A stretch of 17,394 nucleotides of DNA, from NCBI GenBank assembly GCA_937951995.1, contig CALGAG010000224.1:1-17394 (forward strand). Direction: 5' to 3'. A model generated the notes under the pieces. The model was not told the origin of the DNA, did not search any database, and saw only the letters and a list, made by a program, of their open reading frames with translations. Shown in pieces: positions 1-8,122 of the stretch. The position numbers and the translations under genes were made by a program. The stretch's first letter is position 1. Each line of letters starts with the position of its first letter. Source of the stretch: an uncultured Bacillota bacterium. GTDB taxonomy: Bacteria > Bacillota > Clostridia > Tissierellales > Tissierellaceae.

Positions 1-794
1 GGTCCTGCCCATCATGTGGAAGCAACTACTTCAAAAGCTTTGGAATAGGGACAGAAAGAGTGGAAGAGGAAGTGAAAAAAGCATTTCCAAATGCAAGGAT
101 ATCACGAATGGACAGCGATAACATCAAAACCAGGGATGACTATGAAACGGCCCTTGATTCCATGAAAAACAAGGAAATCGACATATTGATTGGAACCCAG
201 ATGATTTCAAAGGGGCTTGATTTTCCCTCTGTTACCCTTGTTGGAATCATTGCAGCAGATACGACCTTAAACCTTCCTGACTTCAGGGCTCCTGAGAGAA
301 CATTCCAGCTTGTGACACAGGTTTCGGGTAGAGCCGGAAGGGGTGATGTGGCTGGAAAGGTTATTCTACAGACCTACAATCCTGATCACTACAGCATTAC
401 TACTGCCATGAACAATGATTACAAGGAGTTCTTTCGAAATGAATTGGAGCTAAGAAAGGAGTTTGGGTACCCTCCTTACAGGGAAATCGCTACTATTACA
501 CTTTTTGGAAAGAATCATCAGGATGTGAAGGAGTCAATGGAGAAATCATCAGCCATGCTAGTTAAACTGGTTAGGGAAGCAGATTTAGGGGAAGTTGATA
601 TTCTTGGCCCAAACCCGGCACCAATGGAGAAGATTAACAATAACTACAGGTGGCAGATTTTATTAAAATTTGGTTACAATAATCATAAAGATATAAGGAA
701 TATCATACGTAGGGTATATACTACTGGTAAGGGTAATTTTATAAAAGAGGATGTAAAAACAAGTATAGACATAAATCCGAACAGCATACTGTAA
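1..794 (+). CDS. priA: Primosomal protein N' (replication restart helicase PriA), C-terminal part
   Basis: PriA is a 3'-5' superfamily 2 DNA helicase that reloads the replisome at stalled forks. The left edge of the window cuts the gene. The frame is open from base 3 and gives about 263 residues. It begins with CPSCGS, the last cysteine pair of the PriA zinc-binding region, followed by the family sequence GIGTERVEEE. Helicase motif V is seen as GTQMISKGLDF (coded near 192-224) and motif VI as VSGRAGRG (near 321-344). After these comes the C-terminal domain typical of PriA. A GTG at 60 opens a shorter frame but is an internal valine, because the conserved zinc-site residues lie before it. The gene ends 24 bases before def. 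The N-terminal DNA-binding domain and Walker motifs lie outside the window. Nothing looks broken; the truncation is an edge effect. Confidence 0.96.
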   Translation, partial: SCPSCGSNYFKSFGIGTERVEEEVKKAFPNARISRMDSDNIKTRDDYETALDSMKNKEIDILIGTQMISKGLDFPSVTLVGIIAADTTLNLPDFRAPERTFQLVTQVSGRAGRGDVAGKVILQTYNPDHYSITTAMNNDYKEFFRNELELRKEFGYPPYREIATITLFGKNHQDVKESMEKSSAMLVKLVREADLGEVDILGPNPAPMEKINNNYRWQILLKFGYNNHKDIRNIIRRVYTTGKGNFIKEDVKTSIDINPNSIL

Positions 795-818
795 AACGAG
801 TTAACAAGGAGGACTATA

Positions 819-1292
819 ATGGCATTGCGTAGAGTTAGGTTGGATGGGGATCCAATATTAAGGAAAAAATCCAGAGAGGTGACAGAAATCGATGATAGGA
901 TACTTCAACTCCTGGATGATATGGTGGAAACCATGAGACATGAGAATGGGATTGGTCTTGCAGCACCACAGGTAGGCATTCTGAAGAGAGTTATAACAAT
1001 CGATGTGGGGGAGGAACCCATTAAGGCCATCAACCCGGTAATCCAGGAGGAAGAAGGTTTGGTTGAAGGCCTGGAAGGTTGTCTGTCAGTTCCAGACATG
1101 GCAGGCACTGTGGATAGGCCTGAAACAATCACAGTCACCTTTATGGATGAAAAGGGACAAGAGGTAAAAATGAAGCCATCAGGGTATCTGGCAAGGGTTT
1201 TCTGCCATGAGATCGACCATCTTGATGGTGTTTTATACACAGACAAGGCAAAGGAAGTCCACGAAAACCTGGCAGAGGATGATGAGATATAA
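819..1292 (+). CDS. def: Peptide deformylase
   Basis: This cytoplasmic metalloenzyme removes the formyl group from the N-terminal methionine of new proteins. The 157-residue product has all three signature motifs: GIGLAAPQ at 44-51, EGCLSVP at 86-92 and HEIDH at 130-134. The expected metal ligands are Cys88, His130 and His134, with Glu131 as catalytic base. The length suits a bacterial deformylase. The ATG at 819 follows AAGGAGG (806-812) by six bases, so the start is secure. The stop codon shares one base with the ATG of fmt (TAATG), which suggests translational coupling. Def and Fmt catalyse opposite ends of the formylmethionine cycle, and this pairing is common in bacteria. Confidence 0.97.
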   Translation: MALRRVRLDGDPILRKKSREVTEIDDRILQLLDDMVETMRHENGIGLAAPQVGILKRVITIDVGEEPIKAINPVIQEEEGLVEGLEGCLSVPDMAGTVDRPETITVTFMDEKGQEVKMKPSGYLARVFCHEIDHLDGVLYTDKAKEVHENLAEDDEI

Positions 1293-2218
1293 TGAGGATA
1301 ATCTATATGGGTACTCCAGAATTTGCAGTAGAGTCATTGGAAAGAATCCATTCAGAGGGGTATGATATTCCCCTTGTTGTAACCCAGATTGACAAGAAAA
1401 GAGGTAGGGGAAAGAAGTTGCAGCCCACCCCTGTCAAGGAAAAGGCACTTGAGCTTGGCCTAGAGGTATTCCAGCCTGAAAATATCAATTCAGATGAGTC
1501 ATTTGAAAGACTATCTGCTCTTAATCCAGATCTTATAGTTGTGGCAGCATATGGTCAGATCCTTAAGAAAAGGATTCTCGACCTGCCTAAGTATAACTGT
1601 ATTAATATACATGCTTCTTTACTACCAAAGTACAGAGGAGCTGCTCCCATAAACTGGGCTATTGCAAATGGTGAGGAAAAAACAGGCATTACAATCATGA
1701 ACATGGAGGAAGGTCTGGATACGGGTGCAATGATTCTGAAGGAAGAAATCCCAATTAACTGGGAGGATGATTCTCAGATAATACACGACAAGCTTTCCAG
1801 TCTAGGTGCAAGCATGGTCGTAGAGGCAATTGAGCTTATTGAGTCAGGAAAGGCTGAGTTTGTACCCCAAAAGCATGAAGAGTCAAGCTACGCACCGGTT
1901 CTCTACAAGGGTGTTGGGAATATTGACTGGAAGAAGACTGCAAATGAGATATACAAGAAAATAATGGCCTTGAAACCCTGGCCTTCTGCATTTACGGAAT
2001 ACAAGGGACAAAAGATAAAGATACACAGGGTGGAAGTGGAAGAATCAGAGCATGAATATACCCTGGGAACCATCATAGACGTTGATCCCGAGGGTATAAG
2101 GGTTGCAGTCTCTGATGGATTTATAGTAATTAAAGAGCTGCAGTTTCCAGGGAAAAGATCCATGTCTGTCAAGGAACTGCTTTTAGGTAATGAGATTGAA
2201 AAGGGATATATTTTCTAG
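1292..2218 (+). CDS. fmt: Methionyl-tRNA formyltransferase
   Basis: Fmt transfers a formyl group from 10-formyltetrahydrofolate to methionyl initiator tRNA. The 308-residue protein has the usual length. Its N-terminal Rossmann-like catalytic domain carries Asn105 and His107 (in the INIHASLLPKYRGAAPI stretch) and Asp143 (in GLDTGAM). These match the catalytic Asn/His/Asp triad of the formyltransferase family. The C-terminal part from about residue 205 fits the tRNA-binding domain. The start overlaps the def stop by one base, and no separate promoter is visible, so the two are very likely cotranscribed. The gene ends 15 bases before the zinc peptidase. Confidence 0.97.
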   Translation: MRIIYMGTPEFAVESLERIHSEGYDIPLVVTQIDKKRGRGKKLQPTPVKEKALELGLEVFQPENINSDESFERLSALNPDLIVVAAYGQILKKRILDLPKYNCINIHASLLPKYRGAAPINWAIANGEEKTGITIMNMEEGLDTGAMILKEEIPINWEDDSQIIHDKLSSLGASMVVEAIELIESGKAEFVPQKHEESSYAPVLYKGVGNIDWKKTANEIYKKIMALKPWPSAFTEYKGQKIKIHRVEVEESEHEYTLGTIIDVDPEGIRVAVSDGFIVIKELQFPGKRSMSVKELLLGNEIEKGYIF

Positions 2219-2233
2219 AGAAGAGGGATGTTC

Positions 2234-2917
2234 ATGTATACAGGATTTTACGGAAGTTCATGGATGATTTTTGTATTGCCGGCAATCATTTTCGCTGGTT
2301 ATGCACAAATGAAGGTCAAGTCAACTTTTTCACAGTATCTTAAAGTCCCCAGTGAATCTGGTATGACTGGAGCACAGGTTGCAAGAAACATTTTGGACAG
2401 GAATGGCTTAAGGGATGTACCAATAGAGGTGGTAGGAGGAACACTATCCGACCACTACGACCCTGGCAAGAGAGTGATTAGACTATCACAGAATGTATAT
2501 GGTGGCAGCAGTATAGCCTCTGTAAGTGTAGCAGCTCATGAGGTTGGACATGCCATTCAACATGCTGAGGGTTATTTTCCATTGATACTCAGGAACAACA
2601 TAGCACCAATAGCGAGTTTTGGTTCTAGACTTGTATGGGTATTCATCATACTGGGCTTTATAATCAGTCCTTTCTTCATTGACGTTGGGATAGCATTATT
2701 TTTAGCTGCAGTTTTGTTTCAGATTGTTACACTGCCTGTAGAGTTCAACGCCAGCAAGAGGGCCATGTTGAGCTTGGAGGATGGGATGATCCCACCTCAG
2801 AGCATAAAACCAGCCAGGAAGGTCTTGAATGCAGCTGCATTGACATATGTTGCCGCTACTATTGTAGCCTTAGCTGAGCTGCTGAGATTATTGGCAATAA
2901 GTGGAAGAAGGAGATAA
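2234..2917 (+). CDS. Membrane zinc metallopeptidase, YugP type
   Basis: This is a predicted membrane-anchored neutral zinc metallopeptidase of the YugP-like family; its substrate is not known. Counted from the ATG at 2234 there are 227 residues. A hydrophobic N-terminal segment (about 9-24) is followed by a motif resembling AQMKVKSTF of the family, then the zinc motif HEVGH at 102-106. A second conserved element, VEFNAS (about 169-174), may supply the third zinc ligand through its glutamate. Further hydrophobic stretches lie near 132-148, 152-168 and 203-221. An ATG at 2228 would add two residues, but AGAGGG (2222-2227) abuts it and is better placed for 2234. A strong terminator follows at once. 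The gene sits between fmt and rsmB, where B. subtilis has none. Confidence 0.88.
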   Translation: MYTGFYGSSWMIFVLPAIIFAGYAQMKVKSTFSQYLKVPSESGMTGAQVARNILDRNGLRDVPIEVVGGTLSDHYDPGKRVIRLSQNVYGGSSIASVSVAAHEVGHAIQHAEGYFPLILRNNIAPIASFGSRLVWVFIILGFIISPFFIDVGIALFLAAVLFQIVTLPVEFNASKRAMLSLEDGMIPPQSIKPARKVLNAAALTYVAATIVALAELLRLLAISGRRR

Positions 2918-2942
2918 AGGGGGGATTGATCCCCCTTTTTTT
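2916..2942 (+). terminator. Intrinsic terminator after the zinc peptidase
   Basis: Five G at 2920-2924 pair with five C at 2931-2935. One A-T pair closes a TTGA loop, and seven T follow (2936-2942). The hairpin starts right at the peptidase stop codon. The rsmB ribosome binding site (GGAGGG, 2943-2948) begins directly after the T run. No promoter is obvious between the two, so it may act as a partial terminator that lowers downstream expression. Confidence 0.85.
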
Positions 2943-2953
2943 GGAGGGTTTAA

Positions 2954-4288
2954 ATGATTAGTGTACGAGATGCAGCCATAAGAGTGCTGTCAGAAATTGA
3001 TAACGAAGGCAAATTTTCCAATAAACTACTTCAGCAGTATTCTGAGTCTGAACTTTCCAAGGAAGATATAAGACTTCTTAGAGAACTGGTATATGGTGTT
3101 GTAGAAAACAGGATGTACATTGACAAGATCATTAGGTCTGCGTCCAGTGTAAAAATGAAAAAAATCCATCCCATGATTCTTCAGATATTAAGACTGGGAG
3201 TATATCAGATTGGCTTCATGGATAGGATACCAGCTCATGCTTCAATTAATGAAGCTGTTAAATTGGCGAAGAAGTACGGACACAAGGGAACGGTAGGGTA
3301 TGTGAATGGAGTTTTAAGAAGAATTGAGAGGGAAAGGGAACAGCATTTCTCTAATGATGAACCATCATCGGCCGATGATTTGGCCATTAGATATTCTCAT
3401 CCTGACTACCTGGTAAGACTTTGGATTGAACAATTCGGATTTGAATTTGCAAAAAAACTGATTGTGGCCAATAATTCAAGGCCATTGCTCAGTCTTAGGG
3501 TAAACACGTTGAAAACAGACAGAGAAGACCTAATGGGTATGCTGAAAAAATATAATCTTGAGCTCATAAAAGGTGAGCTATCTGAAGACTGTGTAAGGGT
3601 AGTAAATCCTGAGAATATTACAGAAACTAAAGAATTCAAAGACGGTTTATTTACAATTCAGGATGAAAGCAGTATGATGGTCACAGAAATTGCTGGACCG
3701 ATTGAAGGTAACACGGTTCTTGATGTCTGCAGCGCACCTGGAGGAAAAGCCACGCATATTGCTCAGAGAATGAACAATAGAGGTAGGGTGATTGCTAGAG
3801 ACTTGTATGCTCAAAAAATCAATCTGGTTATGGAGAATGCAGAAAGACTTGGCATTGAAATAATTAATGGCCAGGTTCACGACGCCACTGAGTTTGATGA
3901 ATCTTTGAAGGACATGGTTGATATTTGTATTGTTGATGCTCCCTGCTCCGGATTTGGATTGCTTAGAAGGAAGCCTGACATTAAATTCAACAGGAAATCT
4001 GAAGATGTAGAATCATTGATAGATATCCAGTCAAGTATTCTTAATGTATCCAGTGGCTATGTAAAATCAGGTGGAAAGCTTATATACAGTACTTGTACCT
4101 TGAATATTGAGGAAAATCTTAATCAGGTTAGAAAATTTTTGGAGAGAAATTCACAATTTAAGCTAAAAGCCATAGAACTACCCCATGGAAAGATCATTAG
4201 TGAGACACAGGAGTCGGGATACATTGAACTATATCCTCACATACATGGGACCGATGGATTTTTTATAGCAAATATGGTAAGAGAGTAG
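2954..4288 (+). CDS. rsmB: 16S rRNA (cytosine-967-C5)-methyltransferase RsmB
   Basis: RsmB uses S-adenosylmethionine to methylate C967 of 16S rRNA (E. coli numbering). The 444-residue protein starts with a NusB-like helical RNA-binding domain (about 1-130) and ends with a Rossmann methyltransferase fold. Seen are the SAM-binding DVCSAPGGK at 257-265, DAPCSG at 328-333 and STCTL at 379-383. In this family the cysteine of STC (Cys381) is the nucleophile attacking cytosine C6, and the cysteine of DAPCSG (Cys331) helps release the product. The closing motif HGTDGFF at 431-437 is also typical. GGAGGG (2943-2948) lies five bases before the ATG. The NusB-like domain separates it from shorter RsmF-type enzymes. 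Confidence 0.96.
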   Translation: MISVRDAAIRVLSEIDNEGKFSNKLLQQYSESELSKEDIRLLRELVYGVVENRMYIDKIIRSASSVKMKKIHPMILQILRLGVYQIGFMDRIPAHASINEAVKLAKKYGHKGTVGYVNGVLRRIEREREQHFSNDEPSSADDLAIRYSHPDYLVRLWIEQFGFEFAKKLIVANNSRPLLSLRVNTLKTDREDLMGMLKKYNLELIKGELSEDCVRVVNPENITETKEFKDGLFTIQDESSMMVTEIAGPIEGNTVLDVCSAPGGKATHIAQRMNNRGRVIARDLYAQKINLVMENAERLGIEIINGQVHDATEFDESLKDMVDICIVDAPCSGFGLLRRKPDIKFNRKSEDVESLIDIQSSILNVSSGYVKSGGKLIYSTCTLNIEENLNQVRKFLERNSQFKLKAIELPHGKIISETQESGYIELYPHIHGTDGFFIANMVRE

Positions 4289-4323
4289 ATACCAGATTAT
4301 TATGGGGCTATTCCAGGAAATCA

Positions 4324-4332
4324 TGGTATAAT
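4324..4332 (+). promoter_or_regulatory. Possible extended -10 promoter before rlmN
   Basis: TGGTATAAT fits an extended -10 element exactly (TGnTATAAT). No good -35 box lies 17 bases upstream, though extended -10 promoters can work without one. Transcription would start near 4339-4340, after the ATG at 4333, giving a very short leader for the ATG at 4354. A chance match in AT-rich DNA is possible. Confidence 0.4.
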
Positions 4333-4353
4333 ATGAACGGAGAGTTGAAAAGT

Positions 4354-5382
4354 ATGGAATTAAACAGTATGACTCACAGCAAGTTAAAGGAAATAGTCCT
4401 AGAATTTGGAGAAAAGGGATTCAGAGCAGAACAGATATTTCGATTTTTCCACCAGCAGGATGGGCTTGATATATTGGAAATTGACCAAATACCCCTAAAA
4501 CTGAGGGAAGACTTAAGCGGCAGCTACACTGTAAATAGGATGAAGGTACTTCACAAATTCAAATCAGAGACCGATGGAACCGTAAAGTATTTGTTTTTAC
4601 TTCCTGATGGGAACATCATTGAAAGTGTTGTTATGAGCTATTCCCATGGATATTCCCAGTGTATTTCAACACAAGTGGGGTGCAAAATGGGTTGCAGTTT
4701 CTGTGCCTCAACAAAGGAAGGACTGGTAAGGAATCTTACAGCTGCTGAAATGGCAAACCAAATATACGAAGCTGAAAAAGACCTGGGCGTGAGGATTTCC
4801 AATATCGTCTTGATGGGTAGCGGTGAACCTTTGGACAATTATGACAATGTAGTGGACTTTTTTGATATAATAAACAGTAAATTAGGAAGAAATATCAGCT
4901 TGAGAAGCATAACCCTATCTACATGTGGAATAGTACCTGGAATCTATAAGCTTGCGCAGGAGAATATTCCAATAACTTTATCCATCTCATTACATTCTCC
5001 ATTTGACGAGAAAAGAGCTGAAATAATGCCTATTGCCAAAAAGTATCAGCTTAAGGACCTAATGGAAGCCTTAAGACATTATTCAGATACGACCAACAGG
5101 AGAATTACATTTGAATATACCCTGATTAAGGGGACTAATGATGGCGAAGAGGAAGCTAGGGAGATTGCAAAATTATTGAAGGGCATGCTGGCTCATGTAA
5201 ACCTGATACCATTAAACCCGATCAGGGAATACAGCGAAGGGAGACCAGACAAAAACCATGTGTTGAAATTCCAGTCCATGCTTAAAAAGCTGGGAGTCGC
5301 AACTACAGTTAGGCGAGAAATGGGTGCTGACATAAGTGCATCCTGTGGCCAGCTAAGACGTAGTGTACTGGAAGAAAAATAA
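4354..5382 (+). CDS. rlmN: Dual-specificity 23S rRNA/tRNA adenine-C2 methyltransferase RlmN
   Basis: RlmN is a radical-SAM enzyme that places a methyl group on C2 of A2503 in 23S rRNA and of A37 in some tRNAs. From the ATG at 4354 it has 342 residues. The CxxxCxxC cluster motif gives Cys110, Cys114 and Cys117, which bind a 4Fe-4S cluster. Cys103 and Cys331 (in ADISASCGQL) match the two reactive cysteines of the family mechanism. MGSGEPL (about 154-160) is the glycine-rich GEP motif. An in-frame ATG at 4333 would add seven residues, but its nearest AGGA is 14 bases away. GGAGAG (4339-4344) is nine bases before 4354, so I prefer the later start. Cfr resistance methylases are relatives, but the full sequence and the housekeeping neighbours argue for RlmN. 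Confidence 0.95.
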   Translation: MELNSMTHSKLKEIVLEFGEKGFRAEQIFRFFHQQDGLDILEIDQIPLKLREDLSGSYTVNRMKVLHKFKSETDGTVKYLFLLPDGNIIESVVMSYSHGYSQCISTQVGCKMGCSFCASTKEGLVRNLTAAEMANQIYEAEKDLGVRISNIVLMGSGEPLDNYDNVVDFFDIINSKLGRNISLRSITLSTCGIVPGIYKLAQENIPITLSISLHSPFDEKRAEIMPIAKKYQLKDLMEALRHYSDTTNRRITFEYTLIKGTNDGEEEAREIAKLLKGMLAHVNLIPLNPIREYSEGRPDKNHVLKFQSMLKKLGVATTVRREMGADISASCGQLRRSVLEEK

Positions 5383-5397
5383 TAACGAGGTGATATC

Positions 5398-6126
5398 GTG
5401 AAGTTTGGAGCATCCAGTGATATAGGGCTGGTACGTGAAATCAATCAAGATAGTCTTTACACACCTGAAAATTCCTGTATGCCTTTGTTCATGGTAGCAG
5501 ATGGTATGGGCGGACATAATGCTGGAGAAATCGCCAGTGTCATGGCCATTGAGAAGATTAGGGAATGGATGGTGGAAAATAGCACGGACCTTACGTCTGT
5601 CAGAAGAATAAAAAAATCCCTAGTGAAAAGTGTTGAGTATGCCAACAGGCATATATACAACTATGCAAGGGAAATTGATGGCTGCAAGGGTATGGGTACA
5701 ACCTTGACCATGGGTTATGTTTGTGATGATAAGTTTGTTGTCGGTCATGTAGGAGATAGCAGGGCCTATCTAATAAGGTCAAATGGTATATCTCAATTGA
5801 CTCAGGACCATTCATTGGTTCAGCAACTGCTAGTTGAAGGCAAGATATCTGTGATGGAGGCAAAATCTCATCCCCAAAGGAATGTAATTACAAGAGCTGT
5901 AGGAACAAGCGGTGAGATAGAGGTTGATATTCTAACTGTGGATATCCAAAAAGGTGATACTGTGATATTATGTAGCGATGGGCTTACAAACATGGTACCT
6001 GAGGATGAACTTAAGGAGATGTTTATAAGTGAGACAGATATCCAAAGAGCTTGTGAAAAGGCAATTGAAGGAGCAAAGTCCAGGGGCGGCAGCGATAATA
6101 TTACTGTTTTGGGAATAAGATTTTAA
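5398..6126 (+). CDS. prpC: PP2C-type serine/threonine phosphatase (PrpC/Stp)
   Basis: This metal-dependent phosphatase reverses phosphorylation by the neighbouring kinase PknB. The 242-residue protein is one bacterial PP2C domain. REINQD (13-18), VADGMGGHNAGE (33-44), GHVGDSRAYL (116-125), CSDGL (192-196) and GSDNIT (231-236) supply the expected metal-binding aspartates Asp18, Asp35, Asp194 and Asp233. No membrane segment is seen, so it should be cytoplasmic. The start is GTG at 5398, with GAGGTGA (5387-5393) in front. An upstream in-frame ATG is not available near the ribosome binding site. Phosphatase directly followed by PASTA kinase is the standard Firmicute arrangement. The gene ends 14 bases before the kinase start chosen here. 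Confidence 0.96.
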   Translation: MKFGASSDIGLVREINQDSLYTPENSCMPLFMVADGMGGHNAGEIASVMAIEKIREWMVENSTDLTSVRRIKKSLVKSVEYANRHIYNYAREIDGCKGMGTTLTMGYVCDDKFVVGHVGDSRAYLIRSNGISQLTQDHSLVQQLLVEGKISVMEAKSHPQRNVITRAVGTSGEIEVDILTVDIQKGDTVILCSDGLTNMVPEDELKEMFISETDIQRACEKAIEGAKSRGGSDNITVLGIRF

Positions 6127-6127
6127 C

Positions 6128-6135
6128 TGAGGTGA
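6128..6135 (+). promoter_or_regulatory. Ribosome binding site deciding the pknB start
   Basis: TGAGGTGA matches the 16S anti-Shine-Dalgarno. It contains a GTG (6132) that would itself open the kinase frame, so that codon is not the likely start. The GAGG core lies five bases before ATG 6138 and eight before ATG 6141, favouring 6141. Confidence 0.6.
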
Positions 6136-6140
6136 AGATG

Positions 6141-8120
6141 ATGATAGGTAAAAAACTTGGAAATAGATATGAAATAATTGAACAGATCGGCAGTGGTGGC
6201 ATGGCTTATGTATACAAAGCCAAATGTCATTTGCTGGATAGATTTGTTGCCATTAAAATTTTAAAGGAAGAATTCACAGATGATGAGGATTTCATAAGGA
6301 AATTCAGAAGGGAATCCCAAGCGGCAGCAAGTCTTTCCCATCCCAACATACTGAATATTTATGATGTGGGATCGGAAGAACAAGATGATAAAAAGATCCA
6401 CTATATAGTGATGGAGTACATCAAGGGAAAGACTTTAAAAGAGGTTATAGTAGATAGTGGCAAGCTAAATGTAGATCAGGCCCTACTATATGCTTCACAA
6501 ATAGCCGAAGCCTTATCAAATGCACACAAGAATCACATAATCCATAGGGATATCAAGCCCCACAATATTATGATAACTGAGGACAACAGGGTCAAGGTCA
6601 CCGACTTTGGTATCGCTAGAGCTGTAACATCTTCAACAATAACCACTACCTCAAGTGTTCTGGGATCAGTGCACTATTTTTCACCTGAGCAGGCAAGAGG
6701 TGGATATACTGACGAAAAATCAGATATCTATTCTTTGGGTATTGTAATGTATGAGATGATGACAGGGAAAGTACCTTTTAACGGTGATACTCCAATTGGT
6801 GTAGCACTTAAGCATGTACAAGAGGAAATAGTTCCTCCTGCGGATGCTTCAGCAGATATCCCAAAGGAAATTAATGACATAATCATGAAATGTGTAATGA
6901 AAAGACAAAGTGACAGATATCAAAGCGCTGATGAACTGTTGGGGGACTTAAGAGCATACATTGAAACCAGAGCGGTACCTGAAAACAGGACCATGGAAGA
7001 GACCAGCGAAATGACTAGGGTGATTCCAGCGGTTGGTTCAGACATGGATTCATCTAAAAGCCAAAGAGTGGATAGAAGCAGGAAAAAGAAAAAGGACAAG
7101 AACAAGGCATTAATTGTAACAGCTGCGATTTTAGCAGCCTTCATATTGGCTACTGGTATTTTTGCTGGCTACATGAAACTTAGGGACAATATCTCTGCAA
7201 CTAATGATATCCTGATGCCATCATTGATCGGAATGACACAGGAAGAGGCGGAAACCGTCGCCAGGGAGGAAGGTTTCCAGATAAATGTTGTTGATAGTGT
7301 ACCAAGCTCTGAGTTTGAGGCTGGAAGAATTGTCTTGCAGAATGTTGATGAGGGGGTCAGAATAAGACCAGGCTATCCGGTTTCAGTAACATTGAGCCTA
7401 GGTTCTGATCTTGTGTCCGTGCCACTCCTTGTAAATCGTACACTTACTGAAGCGGAGGCAATACTCAAGGAAGCTGGATTAAGGATGAATGTTGAGTACG
7501 ACTTTTCAGATACCGTACCACTAGATGTTGTAATGGAGCAAAGCATAGAATCATTTACGGACGTGGAGCCCAACACCAGGATTGACTTGGTGGTCAGCAA
7601 GGGTGAGGAAGTTAGAGAAGTGGTTATGATTCAATTGATTGGAACTCAGATAAGTCAGGCAATGAATGATATAGTAGCTTTGGATCTGGTTGTCGGAGAA
7701 GTAATCTACGAGCCAAACAATGATATACCCGCCAATCAGGTTACATGGCAATCATATGAAGCTGGAACAAGTTTGGAGACAAAAACTGCTGTAGACCTGT
7801 ATGTTTCATCAGGGCCAGAACCAAACGCTGAACCAGAGCCAGATCCAGTTCCTGGAGACGAACCACAGGATCCAGGTAATGACCAGCCTCCTGTTGGAGA
7901 GGAAAGCAACTTTACATTCACATTGACACCTTTCACGGATAGAGAGGAAACAGAAGTTACCATTTTCAGAAAACAGGGCGGTGATCCCACCATGGTCTAT
8001 TCGTCTACACACAAGGCGAGTGACGGATCATTCCAGGTTACTGTAACAGGGTTGCCCGGAGCTCAATTTGAGGTCTATTATGATGGGATATATCAGTTCA
8101 CAAGAGTAAAAGAGGGTTAA
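6141..8120 (+). CDS. pknB: Membrane serine/threonine protein kinase with PASTA repeats (PknB/PrkC)
   Basis: This Hanks-type kinase is thought to sense peptidoglycan fragments outside the cell and to phosphorylate cytoplasmic targets. From ATG 6141 it has 659 residues. The kinase domain (about 7-275) shows the glycine loop GSGGMAYVY, Lys39 in VAIK, HRDIKPHN at 135-142 (catalytic Asp137), DFG at 155-157 and SPE at 181-183. The activation loop at 163-175 is rich in Thr and Ser, as expected for autophosphorylation. A Lys/Arg-rich stretch (309-322) precedes one transmembrane helix (323-345). Three PASTA repeats follow (about 357-421, 422-487, 492-557), then a Pro/Glu/Asp linker (558-587) and a final domain of about 70 residues that is not PASTA. 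PrpC lies upstream and rsgA downstream; B. subtilis PrkC is known to phosphorylate the RsgA homologue CpgA. Confidence 0.96.
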   Translation: MIGKKLGNRYEIIEQIGSGGMAYVYKAKCHLLDRFVAIKILKEEFTDDEDFIRKFRRESQAAASLSHPNILNIYDVGSEEQDDKKIHYIVMEYIKGKTLKEVIVDSGKLNVDQALLYASQIAEALSNAHKNHIIHRDIKPHNIMITEDNRVKVTDFGIARAVTSSTITTTSSVLGSVHYFSPEQARGGYTDEKSDIYSLGIVMYEMMTGKVPFNGDTPIGVALKHVQEEIVPPADASADIPKEINDIIMKCVMKRQSDRYQSADELLGDLRAYIETRAVPENRTMEETSEMTRVIPAVGSDMDSSKSQRVDRSRKKKKDKNKALIVTAAILAAFILATGIFAGYMKLRDNISATNDILMPSLIGMTQEEAETVAREEGFQINVVDSVPSSEFEAGRIVLQNVDEGVRIRPGYPVSVTLSLGSDLVSVPLLVNRTLTEAEAILKEAGLRMNVEYDFSDTVPLDVVMEQSIESFTDVEPNTRIDLVVSKGEEVREVVMIQLIGTQISQAMNDIVALDLVVGEVIYEPNNDIPANQVTWQSYEAGTSLETKTAVDLYVSSGPEPNAEPEPDPVPGDEPQDPGNDQPPVGEESNFTFTLTPFTDREETEVTIFRKQGGDPTMVYSSTHKASDGSFQVTVTGLPGAQFEVYYDGIYQFTRVKEG

Positions 8121-8122
8121 TT

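Noticed and set aside
1..794. priA as a broken gene or pseudogene
   Set aside because: The frame is open to the window edge and the conserved motifs are intact; the missing part is simply outside the window.
905..1246. 113-codon open frame on the minus strand within def
   Set aside because: It lies antisense to a fully convincing deformylase, has no ribosome binding site or recognisable motif, and its composition is that of a reversed coding strand.
4354..5382. A Cfr-type antibiotic resistance methylase
   Set aside because: The gene sits in the ancestral rsmB-rlmN-prpC-pknB order and its sequence reads as RlmN, including the adenine-C2 methylase signature near Cys331.
7815..7895. Tandem repeat in the Pro/Glu-rich stretch of pknB
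   Set aside because: The DNA has CCAGAACCA-like similarities but no regular unit; it is a low-complexity linker.
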